Part shown: piece by piece, positions 51,939 through 62,534 of the stretch
How positions within the stretch are numbered: position 1 is the stretch's first letter
Layout of the letters: each line of letters starts with the position of its first letter
Assembly (NCBI GenBank): GCA_964454025.1
Contig: CAYVRP010000013.1
Coordinates: 1-64,000, forward strand
Length of the DNA stretch: 64,000 nt
Origin: JAFGBI01 sp964454025
GTDB lineage: Bacteria; Myxococcota_A; Polyangia; Polyangiales; Polyangiaceae
Direction: 5' to 3'
Translations under genes and position numbers: made by a program
The notes under the pieces: generated by a model
Seen by the model: the letters and a program-made list of their open reading frames with translations, nothing else
Database searches by the model: none
What the model was told of the DNA's origin: nothing

Positions 51939-52801
51939 CGCGGCTTCAGCTCCTCGTCGAGCAGCCAGTCGAGGCGCGCGCGGCTCTCGGGGCTGACCGC
52001 CTCGGGGCGGGTCATCACGGCGCCGACCAGGGCGCGGGAGGCGGGGCTCCGGTCAGGGTCGGGCAGGGACGCGACGAGCGCGGCGACCGTGCGCTGCGCG
52101 AGAGCCGTGTTCTCGCGCATCACCGCCAGCACCGCGTCGACGGTCACCGCCTCCTCCGTCTCGTGCCAGCAGTCGTAGTCCGTGGCGAGGGCGAGGACCG
52201 CGTAGGGGAGCTGGGCCTCGCGGGCGAGCTTCGCCTCGGGCATCGCCGTCATGCCGACGACGGAGACGCCCCACGAACGATAGAGCAGGCTCTCGGCCCG
52301 GGTGGAGAACTGGGGTCCATCGATGCAGACATACGTTCCGCGGGGGTGGACCGTGGCGCCGGCGCGTCCGGCCGCGGCGGCCAGCGCGGCGGCGAGGGCG
52401 GGGCAGACCGGATCCGCGAAGCCGACGTGGGCCACCACGTCCCCCTCGAAGAAGCTCGAGACACGGTGTCGGGTAAGATCGATGAACTGATCGACGACGA
52501 CCACGTGACCGGGGGCGATCTCGGCGCGCATCGAGCCGACGGCGGAGATGCTGATCACCTGACGGGCACCCAGCTGCTTGAGGGCGCAGACGTTGGCGCG
52601 GGCATTGATGGAGTGCGGTGGGATCCGGTGGTCGCGGCCGTGCCGCGGGAGGAAGAGCAAGGTGGTGTCGCCGAGGCGCCCGCGCACGACGACGTCGCTC
52701 GGGGGCCCGTACGGGGTCTGTACCGCGATCCGCTCCATGGCGGACAGCCCCGGGACCTCGTAGATCCCGCTGCCGCCGATGACTCCGAGGACTTGGCCCA
52801 T
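51935..52801 (-). CDS. mtnP: 5'-methylthioadenosine phosphorylase
   Basis: 288 residues from ATG 52801. It splits MTA, the by-product of polyamine and homoserine lactone synthesis, into adenine and 5-methylthioribose-1-phosphate. Diagnostic segments are VIGGSGIYEVPGL, PRHGRDHRIPPHSINARAN, ISAVGSMRAEIAPGHVVVVD and DGPQFSTRAES, WGVSVVGMTAMPEAKLAREA and the MTAP-type LATDYDCWHETEEAVTVD, which distinguishes it from other purine phosphorylases. gmk lies 74 bases upstream. Confidence 0.95.
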   Translation of the reverse strand: MGQVLGVIGGSGIYEVPGLSAMERIAVQTPYGPPSDVVVRGRLGDTTLLFLPRHGRDHRIPPHSINARANVCALKQLGARQVISISAVGSMRAEIAPGHVVVVDQFIDLTRHRVSSFFEGDVVAHVGFADPVCPALAAALAAAAGRAGATVHPRGTYVCIDGPQFSTRAESLLYRSWGVSVVGMTAMPEAKLAREAQLPYAVLALATDYDCWHETEEAVTVDAVLAVMRENTALAQRTVAALVASLPDPDRSPASRALVGAVMTRPEAVSPESRARLDWLLDEELKPR

Positions 52802-52875
52802 GCCTGGCTCCCGCGTGGTCCGCTGCGCGTACCACGGGCGTGCGGCGGGGGGCAACCGGGCCGGGGGCGCAGGCC

Positions 52876-53538
52876 TCAGCGCGGCGGGGCCGACTGCGGC
52901 GGGCGCGCGCCCCCGAAGCCGCGGCCCTCCGCCAAGAGGCGCTCGGCGTGGCCGGCGGCGCGCAGGCGCCGGCACTCCTCGGCGCGGAAGATGGCGACGA
53001 GCTGATCGGTCGCGAGCTCGAGATCGCCGTTGACGAGGACGTAATCGAACATGCCGTAATGCGCGATCTCGTCGAGCGCGGCGGCGTAGCGGCGCTCCAC
53101 GGTGGCCTCGTCCTCGCTCGCGCGCCCGCGGAGGCGAGCGCGCAAGGTCGTCATGTCGGGCGGGAGGATGAACACGGTCACCACCTGCGGGAGGAAGCAC
53201 TTGATCTGTCGGGCGCCCTGGTGGTCCACGTCGAAGATGAGGCCGCGGGCGCCCGCGGAGGTCGCCCGCTCGACCTCGGCCCGCGAGGTCCCGTACAGGT
53301 TGCCGAACACCTGGGCCCACTCGAGAAACGCGGCGGCCCCGATCATCTCGCCGAAGCGCTGACGTGAGACGAAATGGTACTCGCGCCCGTCGACCTCGCT
53401 CGCGCGAGGGGACCGCGTGGTGTGCGAGACGCTGAAGACGAGCCCCGGGATCCGGGCCCGCAGCCGCTGGGTCAAGGTGGTCTTCCCGGCGCCGGACGGG
53501 GAAGACACGATGAGCGGGAGCGGGCCGTCAGAGGACAT
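52876..53538 (-). CDS. gmk: Guanylate kinase
   Basis: 220 residues. It phosphorylates GMP/dGMP to GDP/dGDP. P-loop IVSSPSGAGKTTLTQRLRAR, GMP-binding VSHTTRSPRASEVDGREYHF, FLEWAQVFGNLYGTS, LIFDVDHQGARQIKC and the lid PDMTTLRARLRGRASEDEAT are all present. The start (ATG 53538) overlaps the yicC stop by 11 bases, a common bacterial gene order. Confidence 0.97.
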   Translation of the reverse strand: MSSDGPLPLIVSSPSGAGKTTLTQRLRARIPGLVFSVSHTTRSPRASEVDGREYHFVSRQRFGEMIGAAAFLEWAQVFGNLYGTSRAEVERATSAGARGLIFDVDHQGARQIKCFLPQVVTVFILPPDMTTLRARLRGRASEDEATVERRYAAALDEIAHYGMFDYVLVNGDLELATDQLVAIFRAEECRRLRAAGHAERLLAEGRGFGGARPPQSAPPR

Positions 53539-54400
53539 TCTGCACCTGTTCTCGCATGCGCTCCGTCTCCGCCTTCATCTCCACCACGAGGTGGGCGAGC
53601 GGGGCGTCCTGGCTCTTGGCGCCGACGGTGTTCGCCTCGCGCGCGACCTCTTGGAGCAAGAAGTCGAGCCGCCTGCCCACCGGCTCATGGCTCGCGAACA
53701 GGCGCTCGAGCTGGTCGAAATGGCTGGTCAGGCGCGCGAGCTCCTCCGTGATGTCACAGCGATCGGCGAGGATGGCGAGCTCGTTTTCGAGCCTTCCGGT
53801 GTCGATGGGGACCGAGACGTCGGCGAGGAGCCGCGCGACCCGTTCTCGGAGCCGGCCATGGTGGACTTCCAGCACCTCCGCGGCGCGGCGCGCGATCTCG
53901 TCGCGGAGCCGGCGCGCGGCGGCGAGGTGCTCGACGAGGTGCCCGCGCAGGGAGGAGGCCTCGCGCCGTCGCATTTCGTCCAGGGCGAACAGCGCCCGGT
54001 CCAGGGCCGCCTGGAGCGCTTCCTGCACCGGCTCCGGCTCGAACGCGGGTCCGGACGCCACCACCCCGGGCAGCGCGAGCACGGTCGCGAGGGGGAGCTC
54101 GGTGCCGGGCGCGACCTCGTCGCGGAGCGCCGTGAGCGCGGCGTAGAGGGTGCGGGCCCGCTCCACGTGGAGCTGCGGTGGGGGACACGCCACCCCCTGG
54201 ACGCGAGCCCCGATGTCGTAGCGCCCACGGTCGAGCCGCTCCCGCGCGAGCTGCTCGACGAAGAACGTGTGCTCGGCGAGCTCCGGCGGCATCCGGACAC
54301 GGACCTCGAGGAAGCGGTGGTTCAGCGCGCGCACCTCCACGGTGACCTCGCCCCCTCCGAGCGGCGCGGCCGCGCTGCCGAACCCGGTCATGCTCAACAC
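53528..54400 (-). CDS. yicC: YicC/YloC-family endoribonuclease
   Basis: 290 residues from GTG 54400 (V-L-S-M-T-G-F-G); ATG 54391 at the SMTGFG Met is an alternative. YicC-family proteins cleave RNA; the family signature SMTGFG, EVRALNHRFLEVRVRMP and the C-terminal Glu-rich region ANTVGAKSQDAPLAHLVVEM with KAETERMREQVQNV, including the NT.GAKSQD block, are present. Length is normal. It overlaps gmk. Confidence 0.92.
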   Translation of the reverse strand: MLSMTGFGSAAAPLGGGEVTVEVRALNHRFLEVRVRMPPELAEHTFFVEQLARERLDRGRYDIGARVQGVACPPPQLHVERARTLYAALTALRDEVAPGTELPLATVLALPGVVASGPAFEPEPVQEALQAALDRALFALDEMRRREASSLRGHLVEHLAAARRLRDEIARRAAEVLEVHHGRLRERVARLLADVSVPIDTGRLENELAILADRCDITEELARLTSHFDQLERLFASHEPVGRRLDFLLQEVAREANTVGAKSQDAPLAHLVVEMKAETERMREQVQNVL

Positions 54401-54579
54401 GCCGCGCCTCCCCGCGGATCGGGCGCGCGCACCCGCCGCGCCGTCCCGGGTGGCGGGGCAGCGGGGGGGAGCGTGCGCCGTGAGTATCCCCGCGGCGAGG
54501 CGGGTCGCGGCGGACGGCGGCCGCTGGATCGGGCGCTCAGGTCACCGTCGCCGCGGGGGGAGGCGTCGCGCGACATCGC

Positions 54580-55089
54580 TCAGAAACCCTTGCGGCGGCG
54601 GATCTCCTCCATCATTCGGCGGTACTCGACCTCCCAGAGCGCCGTCCCCTCCTTGACGTGCTTGAGCTGGCCGCGTACCTCGGACTGGAGCTTCTCTTCC
54701 TCAGCGTCTTCGCTCCGGAGCGGTTCGCGCAGCAGGCGCCGGAGCTCGAAATCCTCGGCGAAGACCTCGTCCACGTTGCTCGAGTGCATCAGGATCTCGA
54801 CGAGCTGGTCGAGGAGGTAGTCGACCGCCTCGTCTCCGATCCGGATCGAGCGTTGTTCGGCCGCCAGCTTGCGAAGGCGGGGTAGCTCGCTCGGCGGCAA
54901 GCTCCGAGAGGCGAGCAGATCCTTCGCCTGTTCGTTGACTTCCCGCTCGTCTCGGATGTACTGGTTCAGGATCGACTCGAGGTCCCGCTGCACCTCCAAC
55001 GGGGACTCGCACTCGATCGCTCCGGCGCCGGTGAGGGCCTGGACCATCCGGGCAGCGATGGCGGGGACTCGGGCGCCGATGAGCCGCAT
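54580..55089 (-). CDS. Tandem DUF507 protein
   Basis: 169 residues from ATG 55089 (MRLIGARVPAIAARMVQALT). DUF507 proteins are usually about 90 residues. Here the family pattern occurs twice: residues 1-70 start MRL...RVPAIAARMVQAL and run to LNQYIRDEREVNEQ, and residues 80-169 start SIRIGDEAVDYLLDQLVEIL and end in the typical WEVEYRRMMEEIRRRKGF. The biochemical role of DUF507 is not known. It lies upstream of yicC on the same strand (179-base gap). Confidence 0.8.
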   Translation of the reverse strand: MRLIGARVPAIAARMVQALTGAGAIECESPLEVQRDLESILNQYIRDEREVNEQAKDLLASRSLPPSELPRLRKLAAEQRSIRIGDEAVDYLLDQLVEILMHSSNVDEVFAEDFELRRLLREPLRSEDAEEEKLQSEVRGQLKHVKEGTALWEVEYRRMMEEIRRRKGF

Positions 55090-55144
55090 GGGAGCGACGA
55101 CGCTAGCCGGTAACCCAGGCGGGCGCAATCGGTCCTGACCGCGC

Positions 55145-56266
55145 TCAACCGGGGCCACCCGGGTCGCTCATCCGGCGGCCGCGCCGGGGCGAGATGCGCA
55201 GGCGGGCGAAGACGGCGCGCTTCTGCCGCTGCTTGTACGCGTCGTGGCTCGCTTCACCGGACTCGTTGAGCGCCTCGCTCTCGGCGTCGAGGATCTGGAA
55301 CTCGCAGAGCATGTAGACGATGGGGCCGAGCCCTTCGGAGCCGTCGGGGGCAAGCTCCATGAGGCCTGGGGGGACCCGCACGGGGACGTCCGTGACGAAG
55401 TGGATGACCCGGTAGGTGGGGGCGCTGAAGGCGTTGTCACCCGCGTGGAGCTGGTCGTCGTCGTCGAGGTCGAGCTGCTGGCACAGCCGATCGAGGTGCG
55501 GGTGCGCCGCGCAGTAGGACCGGAAGGGGAGGATGGTGTTGGCGCTCTCCTTCGGCACGACGTAGGTGAACGGGAAGAGGCGCTCCGTCAGGTAGAGCAG
55601 CACCGGAAGGATGTGGTCCTTACTGCGGGTGACGATCCGGAAGCGGAGCTTGTCGTAGAGGGCGGCCGCCGTGGCCTCCGGCTTCGACAGGAGCTTGGTG
55701 TACGTCGAGTCGGGGTTCTTCCGCCCGCCGATGAACTCGGTGATCGGGAACCCCTCGCTGAGCATGGTGCCGATGACCCGGTAGACCTTCTCCTCTACGA
55801 AGTGGAACAGGTCCCGGTCGCTCACCGGGAGGCAGAAGAGCAGCTCCCGGCCCGCCATGTGGTTGATGATCTGCAGGGCCTTGAGGATGGTGCAGGCGCA
55901 GAGCTGCCGGTGGCCCTGCCCGGAGGCGAGCAGCAGGAGCTCCTCGATGGAGGCCTGCTCTACCGGGCGGGGGATGGAGAAGGCGAAGTTGCGCCGCAGG
56001 TAGCTGATGGCCTCGGCCTTGATGTGGTCCATGTACTCCCGGTCGCTCGGGGCGTCCGGGTCGAGCTCGTGGATGTGGATGAACGCACGGGCCTCCTCCA
56101 GGCTCCGGAAATGCAACCGGTGCCAGTCGATCACCGAAGTGCCGGACAGAACGAGCCGGAGCGCTTCGACGTCGTGGAGCGAGAAATCGTCGAGCGCCTT
56201 GAGGGGGCGATGGCCGCCAGGGGGCTGCCAGGGCCGTGGCCGGTCGATGCGCGGGGTTTTCGTCAG
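55145..56266 (-). CDS. Divergent RelA/SpoT-like nucleotidyltransferase (TIGR04552-like)
   Basis: About 373 residues if started at CTG 56266; the first ATG/GTG in frame is GTG 56134. Codons between 56266 and 56134 are clearly coding (LKALDDFSLHDVEALRLVLS), and CTG 56266 overlaps the stop of the upstream gene as CTGA. The middle follows the order of a (p)ppGpp synthetase domain: GGRKNPDSTYTKLLSK, then LYDKLRFRIVTRSKDHILPV (conserved Asp and RI), PTYRVIHFVTD (G-loop Tyr and His), and CEFQILD with ESGEASHDAYKQRQ (Glu-x-Gln, His and YK). No HD hydrolase or ACT domain is present. I recall a myxobacterial family TIGR04552 of this kind; its activity is untested to my knowledge. Confidence 0.7.
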   Translation of the reverse strand: MTKTPRIDRPRPWQPPGGHRPLKALDDFSLHDVEALRLVLSGTSVIDWHRLHFRSLEEARAFIHIHELDPDAPSDREYMDHIKAEAISYLRRNFAFSIPRPVEQASIEELLLLASGQGHRQLCACTILKALQIINHMAGRELLFCLPVSDRDLFHFVEEKVYRVIGTMLSEGFPITEFIGGRKNPDSTYTKLLSKPEATAAALYDKLRFRIVTRSKDHILPVLLYLTERLFPFTYVVPKESANTILPFRSYCAAHPHLDRLCQQLDLDDDDQLHAGDNAFSAPTYRVIHFVTDVPVRVPPGLMELAPDGSEGLGPIVYMLCEFQILDAESEALNESGEASHDAYKQRQKRAVFARLRISPRRGRRMSDPGGPG

Positions 56267-56439
56267 TTGCCCGAGTTGGTGGTGGTCGCCCTACCGGCCG
56301 CGGGCCGCTGGAGCGACAGGGTCCCGAAGAAGATGCCCAAGGTGACGCCGAGTACCGCGATCTGCGCACTGAAGGCCCCGCCGGCTGCGAGAAGGAGGGC
56401 GGGGACGAGCGCTGCGATGTACCACGGGCTGAGCTTCAT
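56263..56439 (-). CDS. 58-residue two-helix membrane protein
   Basis: 58 residues from ATG 56439, with a GGAGAA binding site 5 bases upstream. MKLSPWYIAALVPALLLAAG and AVLGVTLGIFFGTLSL are two hydrophobic helices, followed by a short polar tail. Its stop codon (TGA) overlaps the CTG that probably starts the RelA/SpoT-like gene, so the two are co-translated. A longer frame to 56550 lacks a ribosome binding site and is Arg-rich. No family is recognised. Confidence 0.65.
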   Translation of the reverse strand: MKLSPWYIAALVPALLLAAGGAFSAQIAVLGVTLGIFFGTLSLQRPAAGRATTTNSGN

Positions 56440-56552
56440 GCGTTTCTCCGGCGCTGAATCACCGACGCGATCCGGCCTCGCCCGGGACTCCGCGAACAGG
56501 GGAGAACCGGGCCTACGCCGACGGCGCGGCGGTGGTGTGATACGAAGCAACT

Positions 56553-56573
56553 ATGTAGCATTGTGTACTACAT
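56553..56573. promoter_or_regulatory. Inverted repeat in an AT-rich promoter-like patch
   Basis: ATGTAG and CTACAT arms are separated by 9 bases in the most AT-rich stretch of this part of the window, 114 bases upstream of the 58-residue protein. The site may be an operator, with TACACA or TACATA on the minus strand as -10 candidates. Regulation of the small membrane protein plus RelA/SpoT-like operon would be the likely target. Confidence 0.4.
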
Positions 56574-56641
56574 CTAAGGACGGAGCGGCAAACTGTTAGC
56601 CGGGCTCCGCGGGCCGTTCAAGTGGCGCGCGACCGGGCCGC

Positions 56642-57193
56642 TTATTTAGGTGGGTGAGGTTCCGACAGGCGCGGCGCGGCTGTCGCGGGCGCCGCGAAGG
56701 GCACCGAAGAATCCAGGCGATCGGGCGCTCGTCCTACTCCGTCAGCCGACCGAGCGGCGGGCGGAACGGGTTCGGCCGTCAACGGCGAGCGCACCCCGGT
56801 GAGGCTCGGGTCGCCGCGCGGTGCGGGCGGGGCCGCGAAGACGATTACCTCCCGACCCGTGATCGAGACGTGACGCTCCACGGTGCTCTCGAGGCGATCG
56901 TTCGCGGTGGAGCGCTCCACCCGGATCTCGACGACGTGGTCTCCGGAGCGGAGCGAGACGGGGTGGCGGAGGCGGCGCGGCGCCTGTGCGGAGAAGACGT
57001 GGGAGAAGCCCGCTCGCTCCTCCGGTGCGTCCACCCGCCAGTAGTTCACGGCGACGCGCCGCACTCCGGCGGGCTCTCCCAGGTCGATGACGAGATCGCG
57101 TTCCATGGGTAGCTTCCCCCAGAGCAGCGCCCCACCGGTGACGACCGCCAGGGGCAGCAGCACGAAGGCCGCGCGACGACGCAGCGAGGTCAC
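56642..57193 (-). CDS. Membrane-anchored protein coupled to a cytochrome c
   Basis: 183 residues from GTG 57193, overlapping the stop of the cytochrome gene (GTGA). A basic N-terminus and one helix (AAFVLLPLAVVTGGALLWG) precede a beta-rich domain (DLVIDLGEPAGVRRVAVNYW, SGDHVVEIRVERSTAND) and an Ala/Pro-rich tail. No motif is known to me. Co-translation with a c-type cytochrome suggests a periplasmic partner or assembly factor. Confidence 0.65.
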   Translation of the reverse strand: MTSLRRRAAFVLLPLAVVTGGALLWGKLPMERDLVIDLGEPAGVRRVAVNYWRVDAPEERAGFSHVFSAQAPRRLRHPVSLRSGDHVVEIRVERSTANDRLESTVERHVSITGREVIVFAAPPAPRGDPSLTGVRSPLTAEPVPPAARSADGVGRAPDRLDSSVPFAAPATAAPRLSEPHPPK

Positions 57194-57837
57194 GGGGCGC
57201 TGGCCTTCAGGGGCGGCGTCACGGTAGCGGGGAGGGCGGCGCTCGGCGCCGGCCGGTGCGCCGCGGGATGGGGATCGGCCGAGCCCTCGGCGCGGGCTGG
57301 TCGGGATGTCGCGACGGGGGCTGCGGACGGGGGCACCACGGGCTCGGCGCTCGGGGCCGCCGCGGCACGGGCGGGGGAGGCGCTGGAGCCCGGGCGGGGC
57401 TGCCCGGCGAGGAGGCGCACCACCTGCACCAGACCGTCGAGGAGCGGTCCCTCCTGCCCGAAGCCGGGCATCGCGCCGCGGCCTTTCAGGATCGTCGCCC
57501 GGAGTTCGGCGTCGGAACGGCTGGGCACCCGGGCCGGCGCGGTGAGGTCGGCGGCCCGGAGCAAGGCGCCGTCCGGCCCATCGCCGCGTCCAGCGGGGCC
57601 GTGGCAGCGGACGCAGCGAGCACGCCACACGTCCAGCACGCTCTCGTCGATGTCCGGCTCCGCGCGCTCCGACCCGATGGGGCGGCTCGCGGGCAGCGGC
57701 GCCGTGGCCGCCGGGTCGCCGTCGTGGTCGGAGGGGCGCCACTCGCGCCGATCGCGCCCGCTCGAGCATCCCAGCAGCAGCACGGCCGCCACTGGCACGA
57801 CCGCGGCGACCGGTCGGAGGTGAGCAGGAGCGACCAT
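57190..57837 (-). CDS. Lipid-anchored c-type cytochrome
   Basis: 215 residues from ATG 57837; ATG 57879 is possible. LRPVAAVVPVAAVLLLGC ends in lipobox LLGC. The heme-binding motif is WRARCVRCHGPAGRGDGP (Cys-x2-Cys-His), and a Met in GRGAMPGFG is the likely distal ligand. It is a small mono-heme cytochrome with a long Pro/Ala tail. Such proteins carry electrons in the periplasm. Its stop overlaps the next gene. Confidence 0.88.
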   Translation of the reverse strand: MVAPAHLRPVAAVVPVAAVLLLGCSSGRDRREWRPSDHDGDPAATAPLPASRPIGSERAEPDIDESVLDVWRARCVRCHGPAGRGDGPDGALLRAADLTAPARVPSRSDAELRATILKGRGAMPGFGQEGPLLDGLVQVVRLLAGQPRPGSSASPARAAAAPSAEPVVPPSAAPVATSRPARAEGSADPHPAAHRPAPSAALPATVTPPLKASAP

Positions 57838-57957
57838 CGTCCTGCGGCGACCGCCGCCGCGTGCAGGGGCGCGCCGCATCGCCGCCCCTATAGCATGCGG
57901 CTCGGCGCGGATCCGTGGCAACCGCGCCGGCTCGTTCGGGTCCAGGCGCTCAGCGCT

Positions 57958-58608
57958 TCACTCGAAGACCTGGCCGCCCGGCGCGCCCAACACGGGCTTG
58001 CCCATGTAGGGCTTCCCGTCGAGCTCGGCCTTGTGGAACTCGGTGCGGCGGTTCTGGGCCTTGCCCTCGGCCGTTGCGTTGTCCGCGATGGGGCGCGTCT
58101 CGCCGAAGCCGACCGCGACGAGGCGATCCGCGCTCACGCCGGCCGCGATCAACCACCGCTTCACCGCCAGGGCGCGCTCGCCCGAGAGCTTCATGTTGTG
58201 GGCGTCATCGCCGTCGTTGTCGGTGTGGCCTTCGATGCGGATCTTGGTGACGCGCGGGTTCTCGTCGCAGAAGAGCTTGAGCTGCCGGAGGACCTCTTGG
58301 GTGCCAGGATCGCTCTCCTGGATCGTCGAGCTGTCCTTCTCGAACACGATGTTCCCCGGGATGTTGACGCGCCCGTCCTTGTCTACCGTGTACTTCTTCG
58401 CGGGCGCGGGCGCGGGCGCTGCGGTCGCCGGGGCGGTAGGGGCCGGCGCCGCCGCGGTGGCGGACGGGGTGGGGGCCGGCGCCGGGGTCGGGGCAGGAGG
58501 CGGTGGGGTTTCGGCGCCCTTGTTCACCGTCACGGTGCAGGCGGCTGCGACCGAGAGCGCGCACACGGTGCCGAGAAACGTCGCAAAAGAAGCAGTCGAA
58601 CGTGCCAT
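57958..58608 (-). CDS. OmpA-family lipoprotein
   Basis: 216 residues. MARSTASFATFLGTVCALSV ends in a lipobox at AAAC (Cys 24). A Pro/Ala/Thr-rich linker (35-70) leads to an OmpA-like peptidoglycan-binding domain: NIVFEKDSSTIQESDPGTQE, KIRIEGHTDNDGDDAHNMKL, SGERALAVKRWLIAAGV and DRLVAVGFGETRPIADN, NRRTEFH. The domain binds meso-diaminopimelate of peptidoglycan and tethers the envelope. It resembles Pal in layout, although no tol genes are near. Confidence 0.92.
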   Translation of the reverse strand: MARSTASFATFLGTVCALSVAAACTVTVNKGAETPPPPAPTPAPAPTPSATAAAPAPTAPATAAPAPAPAKKYTVDKDGRVNIPGNIVFEKDSSTIQESDPGTQEVLRQLKLFCDENPRVTKIRIEGHTDNDGDDAHNMKLSGERALAVKRWLIAAGVSADRLVAVGFGETRPIADNATAEGKAQNRRTEFHKAELDGKPYMGKPVLGAPGGQVFE

Positions 58609-58896
58609 CTTGGTTCTCTCTCCTGGTCAGCGAAGCATGGGGTGCCCGCCCGGGATCACCGACCGTCCTTCCGCGGACTCGGTAGCCCACCTCGACCATC
58701 CGGCGCAAGGTGTCGCTTGCCCCAGCCGTTGCGCTGGCACGGGCGATGGACGGAGCAGCCCGGGCTTCTCTTCACCGGCGACCTGGATAGAGCATCCCCC
58801 ACCAGGCTCGACGGGTGGCCGGTCGGCCTGTCCTCCGAGCCGGGCGTGGCGGGGACATGGGGCGCGGGCGGGGGTAGTGGAGGAGCGGCTCCGAGC

Positions 58897-62457
<3,561 letters not shown>

Positions 62458-62534
62458 ACATCGCCGGCCGGGTCGGGCGGGGCCCGGCGAGAAGTGCTCG
62501 AAGAGGGGCGCGAAGGGCGTTATCGTGTGGAGCG

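Noticed and set aside
57256..58896. N-terminal extension of dnaE in the same frame
   Set aside because: It crosses the OmpA and cytochrome genes on the other strand and has no similarity; MAVEFVHLHVHS is the family N-terminus.
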